This document shows positions 43,382-54,894 of a DNA stretch of 64,000 nt, one piece after another. The DNA comes from Tritonibacter mobilis (GTDB taxonomy: Bacteria; Pseudomonadota; Alphaproteobacteria; Rhodobacterales; Rhodobacteraceae): positions 62,001 through 126,000 of the forward strand of contig NZ_LNWY01000014.1 of NCBI RefSeq assembly GCF_001681715.1. Reading direction: 5' to 3'. Under the pieces are notes generated by a model. That model did no database searches. It was not told the DNA's origin and worked only from the letters and a program-made list of their open reading frames with translations. A program made the translations under genes and the position numbers. Position 1 is the first letter of the stretch, and every line of letters begins with the position of its first letter.

Positions 43382-45691
43382 CTATTGCAGCTGTGACTGC
43401 ACCGTTTCGGTCAACTGGCTGAGCGAGAAGGGTTTGGCCAGAAACACCGAATTTGGCACATCCGGTTCCGCATCGCCAAACGCCCCTTCGGAATAGCCCG
43501 AAACAAACACCACCTTGGTGCCGGGGCGTTCCTCAAGCGCTTTGCGCACCCATGTGGGGCCGTCCATGCCCGGCATGATGACATCGGTGACAAAGACATC
43601 GACACTGAGGTTCGGGTCTTCCAGCGTCTCAAGCGCCTCCTCTGCGGATTCGGCCTCAAGCACCGTGTAGCCACGCATCCTGAGCGCCCGTGATGCAAAG
43701 GCGCGCACCGGGGCTTCATCCTCAACCAGCAATACGACCCCTTCACCATGCTGCGCGGTTGGAGCTTTGGCCTTGGTTTGCGCTACGGTTTCGTCAACGC
43801 TTGCCGAAGCGTCGCTGCGATAAACCGGGAAGTAGAGCGTGAATTTGGTGCCCTGATTCAGAACGGAATCAACAAAGATAAAGCCGCCAGTCTGCTTGAT
43901 GATACCATAGGCGGTGGACAGGCCGAGACCTGTGCCTTCGCCCGTGCGCTTGGTGGTGTAGAAGGGTTCAAACACCTTTTGCAGCTTGTCCGGCGAGATA
44001 CCGGTGCCTTCGTCGCTGACCTGAATAGTCACCCATTCCCCCGGCGGCACAACGGCGCGGTCACGCTCCAAGGCGGTGTCGAGCGCGACCACCTCAGTCT
44101 CGACGCGAATTTCACCGCCATGGGGCATCGCGTCACGCGCGTTCACCACGAGGTTCATCAATACCTGTTCCAACTGGCGCTTATCCGCACGGATGGAGCG
44201 CATCACAGGATCATGGCTGAGTGTCAGCGACACCTTTTCCCCAACCAGCCGATTGAGCAGATGCGTCAGGTCAGAAAGTGTTTCGCGCACATCCAACACC
44301 TCGGGCTGCAAGGTCTGCTTGCGCGAGAAGGCCAAAAGCTGGCTCACGAGGGCGGCGGCGCGGTTGGCGTTTTCATGGATCTGGATCAGATCGCCATAGT
44401 CCTGATCCCCTTGGTCGTGGCGAAGCAACAGCAGGTCGCAGTGACCCGAAATCGCCGTAAGAAGGTTGTTGAAATCATGCGCAACGCCACCGGCAAGTTG
44501 ACCGATCGCCTGCATTTTCTGGCTTTGAACGAATTGCGCCTCAAGGGTCTTCAGCTCTGTTGCGTCATTGAGCACCGCCATCAGCAGCGTTTCACCATCC
44601 TCGATAATGCGCGTGAGCGTGACCTGAACAAAGACTTCTTTGTCGTCACGCGACACGCGCAGGAATTCGGACTTATGCGGCGCAAGCCCCTTGGCCGTCT
44701 CTTGCAGCCAGTCGTTCATGGGGCGGCCCAGCCCCTCCATCAACTGGCCGAGTTGTACGCCCTCAGCCTCTTCGATGCCCAAAAGGCGCATAGCCATGCG
44801 GTTCACTGACAAAACCTCGCCGCCCGGACGCACCTTCAGAAGCGGAACCGGCAGGCTTTCGAACCCGGTATGAGGTCCGCTGTCCTCGACCACCGCTTTC
44901 ATGAAATAAATCTCACTGCGGCCTTGCCCGCGGGCATGTTCGCTGACCAGAACTTCCACAGGACCGCTCTTGGTCATGATGGTATTGATGCGCCCCGGAA
45001 TGACCGGCAGCGATGTAAACAGGCGTTCAGTGGATTTCACCCGCTCCCCAATCAGGCTGCGCGCAGACTCGTTCATGAACAGAACCGCGCCAGTACGTCC
45101 TACGGAAATCATCGGAACGGGGCTTGCATCAGCGGTGCGCCCAGTCGGTCGGTCCCCCATGTCCTCGACGCGCCAAAGAAAGCTGCCGTTGGCCATTTCA
45201 TGCACCGCGAGACGCACATTCCCACGGCGCGTGACGATATCTTCGCGCGCTGAGCCTTCGAGCTTGGCGCGGCTTTGCAGACGGAACAGGACGGCAGAAG
45301 GATTGGCCAGAACCGATCGCAATGTTCCTGAGATGGTGTCGCTTTCCGTGCCTTCAAACCGCTTGAGCGCCGCTGTGTTACAGGCGTGGATGACACCGTC
45401 ATCGTCGGTGACAAAACTGGCGGAGGCATCTTTGTCGATAAAGCCGGTCAGCAATTCACTCGCCATGGCACGCGCACCCTGACGTACCCGGGTCTGGATC
45501 AGGATCATCGCAGACACGCCACCTAGCGTCAGGCCGACCGCGACCAATGCCCGGCCGATCCAATCCGGTATCGGCAAAATCCAAGGCAGCACGATCAGCA
45601 GCGCCGACAAGAAAAAGGTCGCCACCAGTCGCGCCTGTTCCGGCGTCTGAATTTTCAGGCTGGGGACGATAGAGGACGAGCGACCAATCAT
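43382..45691 (-). CDS. cckA: Hybrid histidine kinase CckA (cell-cycle/CtrA phosphorelay)
   Basis: A 769-residue membrane hybrid kinase. Two membrane segments lie in the first 75 residues (VATFFLSALLIVLPWILPIP; LVAVGLTLGGVSAMILIQT), then PAS-like repeats, the HisKA with HDFNNLLTAISGHCDLLLLRH (the HDFNN motif typical of CckA), an ATPase domain (NLVVNARDAMPHGG; GTGLGLSTAYGIIKQTGG) and a C-terminal receiver with Asp in VFVTDVIMPGMDG. CckA sends phosphate through ChpT to CtrA. I placed the start at 45691, five bases after GGAG; an ATG eight codons upstream lacks a site. A perfect CtrA box lies 49 bases upstream of this start. Confidence 0.92.
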   Translation of the reverse strand: MIGRSSSIVPSLKIQTPEQARLVATFFLSALLIVLPWILPIPDWIGRALVAVGLTLGGVSAMILIQTRVRQGARAMASELLTGFIDKDASASFVTDDDGVIHACNTAALKRFEGTESDTISGTLRSVLANPSAVLFRLQSRAKLEGSAREDIVTRRGNVRLAVHEMANGSFLWRVEDMGDRPTGRTADASPVPMISVGRTGAVLFMNESARSLIGERVKSTERLFTSLPVIPGRINTIMTKSGPVEVLVSEHARGQGRSEIYFMKAVVEDSGPHTGFESLPVPLLKVRPGGEVLSVNRMAMRLLGIEEAEGVQLGQLMEGLGRPMNDWLQETAKGLAPHKSEFLRVSRDDKEVFVQVTLTRIIEDGETLLMAVLNDATELKTLEAQFVQSQKMQAIGQLAGGVAHDFNNLLTAISGHCDLLLLRHDQGDQDYGDLIQIHENANRAAALVSQLLAFSRKQTLQPEVLDVRETLSDLTHLLNRLVGEKVSLTLSHDPVMRSIRADKRQLEQVLMNLVVNARDAMPHGGEIRVETEVVALDTALERDRAVVPPGEWVTIQVSDEGTGISPDKLQKVFEPFYTTKRTGEGTGLGLSTAYGIIKQTGGFIFVDSVLNQGTKFTLYFPVYRSDASASVDETVAQTKAKAPTAQHGEGVVLLVEDEAPVRAFASRALRMRGYTVLEAESAEEALETLEDPNLSVDVFVTDVIMPGMDGPTWVRKALEERPGTKVVFVSGYSEGAFGDAEPDVPNSVFLAKPFSLSQLTETVQSQLQ

Positions 45692-45739
45692 TGCGGCTCC
45701 GTTAACAATCTTCATGCCGCACTATCACGGCATGCATGG

Positions 45740-45754
45740 TTAAAGCGAGGTTAA
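45740..45754. promoter_or_regulatory. CtrA-type binding site upstream of cckA
   Basis: TTAA-AGCGAGG-TTAA is an exact TTAA-N7-TTAA match, flanked by further GGTTAACC symmetry. It lies in the short gap between cckA and the RNA methyltransferase gene, 49 bases before the chosen cckA start, and so would place the head kinase of the CtrA relay under CtrA control. Confidence 0.65.
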
Positions 45755-45793
45755 CCACAGCACCGGATCGAGAAACTTTCCAATAGTTTAATG

Positions 45794-46963
45794 CTATCCG
45801 GCCCGCTGGAACACCGACACATAGAACCCGTCCGTTCCAGTATGCACATGCCATGCTCTCTCGCTCAAGTGTTCCCAGCCCGTGTGACGCGCCAAGAAAT
45901 CCTGCGTTTGTTTGTGATTTTCGACATCCAGCATCGAACAGGTCGCAAAGGCCAGAACACCCCCATCCGCCACCAGCTGGGCTGCATCATCGAGGATCTT
46001 CGATTGCAGCGCGACGATCTCATCCAGCGCATCTTGCGTCAGTCGCCATTTGCCTTCGGGATCTCGGCGCCATGAACCACTTCCGCTGCAAGGCGCATCG
46101 CACAGCACCAGATCAAAAGGCGCACTCTTCGACAGCTCCGCCGTATCGAGGCAGGTGATATCGGCCCCCGCACGTGCCGCGCGTTCCGGGATGTCACGCA
46201 TGCGCCGTGGATCTGCGTCATGTGCGTAAACTGTCCCATCGCGTAATGCCGCAATCGCCAGCGCCTTACCTCCGCCGCCGGAACAATAGTCCAGCACACG
46301 GGGGGTATTTTGCAATGGCAACGCATTCACTACTGCCTGACTGGCCGCGTCTTGCAATTCCACAAAGCCTGAGAGGTAGCTTTCGGCGTTTTTCACCCGC
46401 CGCGCACCCTCCGTCACGACCAACGCTGTCGGTGACGCTTCATGAGGCTCCGTAGAGATACCTTCGTGCTGCAACCTGCTGATTGCAGCATCACGATCCC
46501 CCTTCAGGAGGTTTACACGCAGGTGAACCGATGCGCGCGCTCTCAGCGCTTGGGCCACGTCTTCCGTTTGCGCGCCAAGGCTGCGCGCGAACATCGGCCA
46601 GAGCCACTCCGGGATATCGTTTTTTTCTGCGTCGCTCTCAAATGTGCCAACATGCGCTTGCTCGGACTCGCTCAATGGCGTGGGCGCATGTCCCTGCCCT
46701 GTAAACAGGTCTGCTGGATCAATGCCCTGATCGCGGCACGCACCAATCATCACACCCCGCCCCGTCTCAGTGCCCCCCAAGGCAGCATAAGACCGGCGGC
46801 ACCGCAGCGCCTGATAAACATGATCACGCACGGCGGCGCGGTCCTTTGAACCGGCAAATCGGCTGCGACGGCCCCAATTGGTCAGGGTTTTTTCCGCCGC
46901 CTGACCCGCGAGGATTTCGTCGAGAATTTCAATAGCCGCTTGTACGCGTGCGCCCGGTGTCAT
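45794..46963 (-). CDS. RsmB/NOP2-family RNA cytosine-5 methyltransferase
   Basis: A 389-residue SAM-dependent RNA m5C methyltransferase. The SAM motif is VLDYCSGGGGKALAIAAL, the active-site DAPCSGSGSWRRDPEGKWR, and the second catalytic cysteine FATCSMLDVENHKQ. An N-terminal NusB-like helical domain is not clear, so it may not be RsmB itself. I placed the start at MTPGARVQAAIEILDEIL (46963), the common beginning of the alphaproteobacterial form; the frame extends 29 codons upstream without a ribosome-binding site. The target is probably 16S rRNA or tRNA. Confidence 0.85.
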   Translation of the reverse strand: MTPGARVQAAIEILDEILAGQAAEKTLTNWGRRSRFAGSKDRAAVRDHVYQALRCRRSYAALGGTETGRGVMIGACRDQGIDPADLFTGQGHAPTPLSESEQAHVGTFESDAEKNDIPEWLWPMFARSLGAQTEDVAQALRARASVHLRVNLLKGDRDAAISRLQHEGISTEPHEASPTALVVTEGARRVKNAESYLSGFVELQDAASQAVVNALPLQNTPRVLDYCSGGGGKALAIAALRDGTVYAHDADPRRMRDIPERAARAGADITCLDTAELSKSAPFDLVLCDAPCSGSGSWRRDPEGKWRLTQDALDEIVALQSKILDDAAQLVADGGVLAFATCSMLDVENHKQTQDFLARHTGWEHLSERAWHVHTGTDGFYVSVFQRAG

Positions 46964-47085
46964 GACAGCATCCAATCCAGAAGACGCCATGCGATACGCA
47001 GGCGACGTTTCAGTTAGATGCCTCTCTATCGTCCGCGACCTGCGCGCCACAAGCGCTTTTGGCGCTTGACGGCAAGACAGGTTGG

Positions 47086-49131
47086 TCAGGTGGCGCGACG
47101 TCGGCGGCGACCGGCACCACGCCCGCCCTCGGATCCTGCGGTGTTAAAACTCACCGAAGGCAAGGTCACCACGCTTTCCAAGATCGGGAAAGGATCGGCG
47201 GAATTGGGGATCGCGGAGGCGTTTACAAAATGCTCCTGAAAGCGGGGCTCAACTGCGGTCTCGATCTTTTCGATCTGGCGCACCGTGTCCTCGATCTCGC
47301 GCCGGGCATTGGTGTTTAGCAGCGCGATCCGCGCCCCGGTCCCTGCCGCATTGCCTGCGCTGGTGACTTTGTCGAGCTGACAATCCGGGATCATCCCCAA
47401 AACCATCGCGTGTTTGGCAGAGATATGCGCCCCAAAAGCCCCCGCCAGCACGACGCGGTCCACCGTGTCGACGCCGATCTTATCCATCAGCAGACGCGCC
47501 CCGGAGTAAAGCGCCGCCTTGGCCATCTGGATCGCGCGGATATCGGGGTTTGTAACCGTGATGCGCGGACCACCCTCGGCGCTGCCATCCCACAAAAGAT
47601 AGGCATTGGTGCGCCCCTCGGGAACGCAACGCACGCTGCCTGTTTGCTCAGCAGAGCCAATGAGACCAGACGCATCCAACAGGCCCGCCAGTCGCATCTC
47701 AGCAATCACCTCAATGATGCCAGATCCGCAGATGCCGGTAATTCCCGTGGTTGCGATGCTTTGCTCAAACCCGTCCTCGTCCGACCATATCTCTGAGCCA
47801 ATCACACGAAAACGTGGCTCTTTGGTGATGGGATTGATCTCGACGCGCTCAATAGCACCCGGGGCTGCGCGTTGCCCAGACGAGATCTGCGCGCCCTCAA
47901 ATGCGGGACCGGTTGGAGATGAGCAAGCAAGGACTTTATCATTATTTCCCAGTAGGATCTCGGCATTTGTTCCCACATCAACCACAAGCACGAGGTCTTC
48001 GGATTTATCCGGTGCTTCGGATAGCGCAACTGCGGCAGCGTCCGCGCCGACGTGGCCAGCGATACAAGGCAGCAGGTAGACGCGCGCTGTGGGGTGGAGG
48101 TTCAAGTCAAGATCGCGCGCCTCAAGCGCAAGCGCATCTGACGTCGCCAGCGCAAAGGGGGCCTGACCCAGTTCAAATGGATCGATCCCCAAGAACAGGT
48201 GATGCATCACCGGATTGCAGACAAACACGGCGTCCATAATCAGCGCCTGATCAATCTGTGCTTCTTTGGAAATTTGCACGAACAGGGCGTTCATGCCGTC
48301 GCGCACGGCGCGGGTCATCTCCTGATCACCGCCCTTGTTCATCATCGCATAAGAAACGCGGCTCATCAGGTCTTCGCCAAAACGGATCTGCGGGTTCATA
48401 ATGCCAGACGACGCCAGAACCTCACCGCTTTTGAGGTCACACAGATGCGCCGCAATCGTGGTAGAGCCGAGATCCACCGCCAGCCCATAGATACTGCCCT
48501 CATAGTAGCCAGGCCAGATATGCATGATGCGCGGTGATTGACGATCAACCCCCAGATGCACGGCAACGGTGACCTTCCATGCGCCTTTACGCAGTGCGGG
48601 TTGCATCTGTCTTAGGATATGAAGATCGGCTTTTACACCTTTGACATCCCACTGCTTTTTCAAAGCTTCACACAGTCGCTCCAGATCACCGGAGGGTTTG
48701 TGCATATCGGGTTCTTCCACCTCGACATAGAAAAGCCGGATCGAGGGGTTCATGACAATATCACGCGCCTCGGCCCGCTTTCGCACCACCTGTTTGTGCA
48801 CCTGGCTTTCCGGTGGGACGTCGATCACAACGTCTTTTTCGATCTTGGCCTGACAGCCCAGTCGACGCCCGTCGATCAATCCACGCTTATCCTTGTAGCG
48901 CTGCTCAACCTTGTTCCATTCGGACAGGGCATCATCGGCAACCGTCACGCCATGTTTGGAGAATTCACCATAAGAGGGCGTGATCTGGCATTTGGAACAG
49001 ATGCCACGGCCACCACAGACGGAATCAAGATCGACCCCGAGTTGACGTGCGGCCGTAAGCACTGGTGTGCCAACAGGAAATCGTCCACGTTTGCCGGATG
49101 GTGTGAACACGACGAGGGGATCGTTCGACAT
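47086..49131 (-). CDS. Corrinoid-protein reactivase-like ASKHA protein with [2Fe-2S] domain (DUF4445)
   Basis: A 681-residue protein of the reductive-activator-of-corrinoid-enzymes group. An N-terminal plant-type ferredoxin domain (about residues 5-110) has the cluster cysteines in DSVCGGRGICSKCQ and RRLGCQ. The rest is an ASKHA ATPase (GLAVDLGSTTIAAHLCDL; VVDVGTNAEILLGN; VVLAGAFGAHIS). Such proteins use ATP to reduce inactive Co(II) corrinoid proteins of methyl transfer, as in glycine betaine or methylamine demethylation. No corrinoid protein or methyltransferase gene is beside it. The C-terminal tail is Arg/Gly-rich (GRGAGRRRRRAT). Start chosen at 49131 where the ferredoxin sequence begins. 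Confidence 0.85.
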   Translation of the reverse strand: MSNDPLVVFTPSGKRGRFPVGTPVLTAARQLGVDLDSVCGGRGICSKCQITPSYGEFSKHGVTVADDALSEWNKVEQRYKDKRGLIDGRRLGCQAKIEKDVVIDVPPESQVHKQVVRKRAEARDIVMNPSIRLFYVEVEEPDMHKPSGDLERLCEALKKQWDVKGVKADLHILRQMQPALRKGAWKVTVAVHLGVDRQSPRIMHIWPGYYEGSIYGLAVDLGSTTIAAHLCDLKSGEVLASSGIMNPQIRFGEDLMSRVSYAMMNKGGDQEMTRAVRDGMNALFVQISKEAQIDQALIMDAVFVCNPVMHHLFLGIDPFELGQAPFALATSDALALEARDLDLNLHPTARVYLLPCIAGHVGADAAAVALSEAPDKSEDLVLVVDVGTNAEILLGNNDKVLACSSPTGPAFEGAQISSGQRAAPGAIERVEINPITKEPRFRVIGSEIWSDEDGFEQSIATTGITGICGSGIIEVIAEMRLAGLLDASGLIGSAEQTGSVRCVPEGRTNAYLLWDGSAEGGPRITVTNPDIRAIQMAKAALYSGARLLMDKIGVDTVDRVVLAGAFGAHISAKHAMVLGMIPDCQLDKVTSAGNAAGTGARIALLNTNARREIEDTVRQIEKIETAVEPRFQEHFVNASAIPNSADPFPILESVVTLPSVSFNTAGSEGGRGAGRRRRRAT

Positions 49132-49253
49132 GTCTCTAGCCCTTGAGTACTGCGCAGTTGATGCGGAGCATATGGCAGTTTTCAAACCAAGAAAGTCGAA
49201 CACCGCCGTTTTCTGTTCCATCGGCGGCATTTGGTATCTATCCCTGAACAAGA

Positions 49254-52038
<2,785 letters not shown>

Positions 52039-52065
52039 GCGCCCTGCGAAAATATCTAAAGAACG

Positions 52066-52097
52066 GGCCGGAACAAATTGATGTTCCGGCCTTTTTA
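52066..52097 (+). terminator. Intrinsic terminator of guaB
   Basis: GGCCGGAACA-AATTGA-TGTTCCGGCC is a perfect ten-pair stem followed by five Ts. Confidence 0.92.
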
Positions 52098-52100
52098 CTC

Positions 52101-53645
52101 TTAGCGGCCTTTGAACAATCCACCAAGTATGCCACGCACAATGCGTCGGCCCGTGGTGCCTTTCAGTTCCTTGATCACAGCTTCTGACATAGCAGAGGCA
52201 AAGGTATCCCCCCCACCAATCCGCCGCGCCGTAGAGCGACCAACCCGGCTTCCACTATAGCGTCTGGCGGCGCTGAATTCGCGTACCACAGGATCTGGCG
52301 CGGCATCGGCCTGCTCTTCTGCTTCGGCTGCCTCTTGCGCGGCTCGTGTGGCCCGCTCTTTTAATATCTCATAGGCCGACCTGCGATCTACAGGTTCGTC
52401 ATATTTCCCTGACATTGCAGAATCTTGCATCACGGCTTTACGTTCAGCTGCCGTGATTGGTCCAAGTTGACTGGAGGGGGGACGAATAAGCGTGCGCTCG
52501 ACCACGCCGGGCACAGCTTTCTTTTCGAGCATCGATGTCACGGCTTCCCCTACGCCGACGTCGCGGATTGCGTCTTCTGTCGAAAAACGTGGGTTCTCGC
52601 GGTAGGTCTCAGCTGCGAGCTTCAGCTTTTTGCGATCCCGCGCGGTGAACGCCCGCAAGGCGTGCTGGATGCGATTGCCAAGCTGGCCTAGGATATCCTC
52701 TGGAATGTCGTCCGGAGATTGCGTGACAAAATAGACCCCGACGCCTTTGGATCGGATCAGGCGAGCCACCTGTTCTACCTTATCAATCAGTGCCTTAGGC
52801 GCATCTTCGAACAGCAAATGCGCCTCATCGAAAAAGAACACCAGCTTGGGTTTTTCGGGATCACCCACCTCGGGCAAGCTCTCAAACAACTCGCTCAGAA
52901 GCCACAGCAGGAACGTCGCGTATAGTTTTGGCGAGGCCATCAGCTTATCAGCGGCAAGGATGTTCACCATACCACGTCCCGTATCATCATGGCGCATGAG
53001 GTCATGCAGATCCAAAGCAGGCTCGCCAAACATGCGCGCACCTCCCTGGTTTTCCAGCACCAGAAGACGGCGTTGAATCGCACCGATAGATGCGGTTGAA
53101 ACATTTCCGTACCGCAGCGACAGGCTGTCCCGGTTCTCGCCAACCCAAACCAGCAGCGCTTGCAGATCTTTGAGGTCCAACAGCGCAAGCCCCTGCTCAT
53201 CCGCAAGCCTGAAGGCTATATTCAATATGCCTTCCTGTGCCTCGCTCAGTTCCAGCAACCTTGAGAGCAGCAGCGGCCCCATCTCGGCAACTGTGGTCCG
53301 CACGGGATGGCCCTGTTCGGCAAAGAGATCCCAAAAGGTGACTGGCGTGTCGTGATAGGAAAACGAGGTAAATCCGATTTTTTGCGATCTTTTCACGAAT
53401 GCGTCGTGAAGCTCGACCGCCTCGCTCCCGGAGCGCGCAAGACCAGACAGGTCTCCTTTGACATCCGCTAGGATCACTGGCACGCCTTCGTTGGAGAAAC
53501 TCTCGGCAAGGATTTGAAGTGTAACAGTTTTCCCTGTACCCGTCGCACCCGCAATTAACCCGTGTCGGTTGGCGTACTTCAATGTCAGATACTGAGGGTC
53601 ACCATAGTCAAGCCCCCCGCCACCGATGAATATTTCCTTTGGCAT
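52101..53645 (-). CDS. HerA/YjgR-like ATPase (DUF853)
   Basis: A 514-residue P-loop ATPase of the HerA-FtsK superfamily, YjgR group. Walker A is GATGTGKTV (about residues 33-41), Walker [16 protein letters not shown], and [30 protein letters not shown] fits the arginine-finger region. The C-terminal part is charged and low in complexity ([22 protein letters not shown]) and ends basic. The cellular role of the YjgR group is not known; DNA translocation is inferred. It converges on guaB, whose terminator lies just past its stop. Confidence 0.88.
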   Translation of the reverse strand: MPKEIFIGGGGLDYGDPQYLTLKYANRHGLIAGATGTGKTVTLQILAESFSNEGVPVILADVKGDLSGLARSGSEAVELHDAFVKRSQKIGFTSFSYHDTPVTFWDLFAEQGHPVRTTVAEMGPLLLSRLLELSEAQEGILNIAFRLADEQGLALLDLKDLQALLVWVGENRDSLSLRYGNVSTASIGAIQRRLLVLENQGGARMFGEPALDLHDLMRHDDTGRGMVNILAADKLMASPKLYATFLLWLLSELFESLPEVGDPEKPKLVFFFDEAHLLFEDAPKALIDKVEQVARLIRSKGVGVYFVTQSPDDIPEDILGQLGNRIQHALRAFTARDRKKLKLAAETYRENPRFSTEDAIRDVGVGEAVTSMLEKKAVPGVVERTLIRPPSSQLGPITAAERKAVMQDSAMSGKYDEPVDRRSAYEILKERATRAAQEAAEAEEQADAAPDPVVREFSAARRYSGSRVGRSTARRIGGGDTFASAMSEAVIKELKGTTGRRIVRGILGGLFKGR

Positions 53646-53768
53646 CCCTGCTCGTCTCCTGAAACTGCACCTTAAGCAAAATACAATGTTAACCTTTATG
53701 TGCCAGCGTGAACTTGCCCGTTGGCTCGAATGCGGTTGAGCTGACGGACATTTCCTCCCTGTCAGACT
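53646..53768. other. Gene-free segment upstream of herA-like gene
   Basis: Probably holds the promoter of the herA-like gene (minus strand); no convincing plus-strand promoter could be read for the transcript that must end at the terminator immediately downstream. Confidence 0.4.
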
Positions 53769-53798
53769 GGCCGTGCCCTAGTGCACGGCCATTTTTTT
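53769..53798 (+). terminator. Orphan intrinsic terminator
   Basis: GGCCGTGC-CCTAGT-GCACGGCC is a perfect eight-pair stem followed by A and seven Ts. There is no plus-strand gene between it and guaB (which has its own terminator), so it must end a short non-coding transcript or a transcript antisense to the herA-like 5' end. Confidence 0.7.
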
Positions 53799-53820
53799 CA
53801 TGCCACATCCCGTGAGCCCC

Positions 53821-53853
53821 CTGTCATATTTCCACAGTAAATCTGGCATAAAA
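53821..53853 (+). promoter_or_regulatory. Pho-box-like repeat (degenerate), candidate
   Basis: CTGTCATATTT at 53821 and CTGGCATAAAA at 53843 match the PhoB 11-mer at nine and ten positions and are exactly 22 bases apart; the middle 11-mer CCACAGTAAAT matches poorly. Weaker than the site at pstS. Confidence 0.3.
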
Positions 53854-53894
53854 CACACCGCTGAGTCCGATGATGATTTTTTTTCTATTCCATG

Positions 53895-53923
53895 TTGACC
53901 GAAGACGATTTCGCTCGTAACTT
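53895..53923 (+). promoter_or_regulatory. Sigma-70-like promoter of candidate small RNA
   Basis: TTGACC, 17-base spacer, TAACTT. The -35 has five of six consensus bases and the -10 has a moderate match; the spacing is ideal. Confidence 0.4.
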
Positions 53924-53929
53924 TCTGAA

Positions 53930-53997
53930 TAATAACTAAGTCGGCCAGTCCGACGGGGAGATGTAGACGCAAAAAGGGGGCTTCGGTCCCCTTTTTT
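53930..53997 (+). ncRNA. Candidate small RNA of about 70 nt
   Basis: Predicted transcript from the promoter at 53895-53923 to a strong terminator. It holds a hairpin GTCGG-CCAGT-CCGAC (53940-53954), an unpaired purine-rich stretch (GGGGAGATGTAGACGC), and a terminator AAAAAGGGGGC-TTCG-GTCCCCTTTTTT (53971-53997) with a UUCG tetraloop. The layout, hairpin then single-stranded seed then U-rich terminator, is typical of Hfq-dependent small RNAs. No homologue is recognised. The next gene, ialB-like, begins 187 bases downstream. Confidence 0.45.
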
Positions 53998-54183
53998 CGT
54001 ATTTTATGCCGTATTTCCTATACGAGCCGCCCTATATGATCCTCGGATGCGGCGCCTCACGCCAGAAGCTCACAGAATATCGGCGGAAATCAGGGATATG
54101 CTGGAGACTGCGACTTTATTCCCCTGACACTCACCAGATGCCGTGGTAAACGGCGAAGACAGATTCAAACAGAAGAGGCATTC

Positions 54184-54828
54184 ATGTTGAAATCCCTCAG
54201 CTCCGTCTCTCTCGCTCTCCTCCTCGCGGCAACCCCGCTGGTGGCGCAAGAGACGACAGATCAGGAAACGACCGATCAGACTGCAGAAACTGCAGAGCAA
54301 GATGCAGAGGCGCCAGCGCCGAATGCAGACCAGCTGCTGGATCTGGGTACACCAGCTGATGCGGCCCTGCAGGTTGGTCAGCGTTATTCCAAAGAAAAAT
54401 TTGGCGATTGGGACCTGGCCTGTGTGCGCACCCAATCCGGCGAAGATCCTTGCTCATTGCTGCAGGTTCTCTTGGACGATGAAGGCGGCCCCGTCGCCGA
54501 GGTCTCCTTGTTCCGCATCGATCAAGCTGGTGGTCAGGCTGTGGCTGGCGCAACCGTCATCGCGCCGCTTGAAACCTTGCTCCCCGCAGGGCTTACGGTT
54601 TCCGTCGATGGTGCACCGGGCAAGCGTTACAACTTCTCTTTCTGTAATGCGGCAGGCTGCATTGCGCAGATCGGTTTGACAGAAGCAGATATCAACGCGT
54701 TCAAACAGGGCAGCCAAGCGATCTTTAGCCTGCGCCCCGCACCATCGCCGGAGACCACTGTTGCCGTGCCGATGTCGCTGAAAGGCTTCACCGCTGGCTT
54801 CAACGCCGTGGATGTTGTAAAGCAGTAA
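54184..54828 (+). CDS. Invasion-associated locus B (IalB)-like periplasmic protein
   Basis: A 214-residue secreted protein. The signal peptide MLKSLSSVSLALLLAATPLVA is followed by a Gln/Thr/Glu-rich low-complexity linker (QETTDQETTDQTAETAEQDAEA) and an IalB domain (KEKFGDWDLACVRTQSGEDPCSLLQVL; RYNFSFCNAAGCIAQIGLTEADINAFKQG), with four cysteines that could make two disulfides. IalB was named for Bartonella invasion, but relatives are widespread in free-living alphaproteobacteria, where function is unknown. A terminator follows. Confidence 0.87.
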   Translation: MLKSLSSVSLALLLAATPLVAQETTDQETTDQTAETAEQDAEAPAPNADQLLDLGTPADAALQVGQRYSKEKFGDWDLACVRTQSGEDPCSLLQVLLDDEGGPVAEVSLFRIDQAGGQAVAGATVIAPLETLLPAGLTVSVDGAPGKRYNFSFCNAAGCIAQIGLTEADINAFKQGSQAIFSLRPAPSPETTVAVPMSLKGFTAGFNAVDVVKQ

Positions 54829-54848
54829 GACGCAAGTCTACGCATGAA

Positions 54849-54885
54849 AACACCCGCTAAACCGTTGTCTGGTGGGTGTTTTTTG
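54849..54885. terminator. Terminator between ialB-like and KAS genes
   Basis: AACACCC at 54849-54855 pairs with GGGTGTT at 54874-54880, with an inner ACC/GGT extension, followed by TTTT on the plus strand; the minus strand reads GTTTTC, so it may serve the convergent KAS gene too. Confidence 0.75.
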
Positions 54886-54894
54886 TTCAAAGAG

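Noticed and set aside
53892-53939. 15-codon frame beginning ATG TTG ACC in the candidate small-RNA region
   Set aside because: No ribosome-binding site precedes it and the TTGACC reads better as a -35 element with a 17-base spacer to TAACTT.
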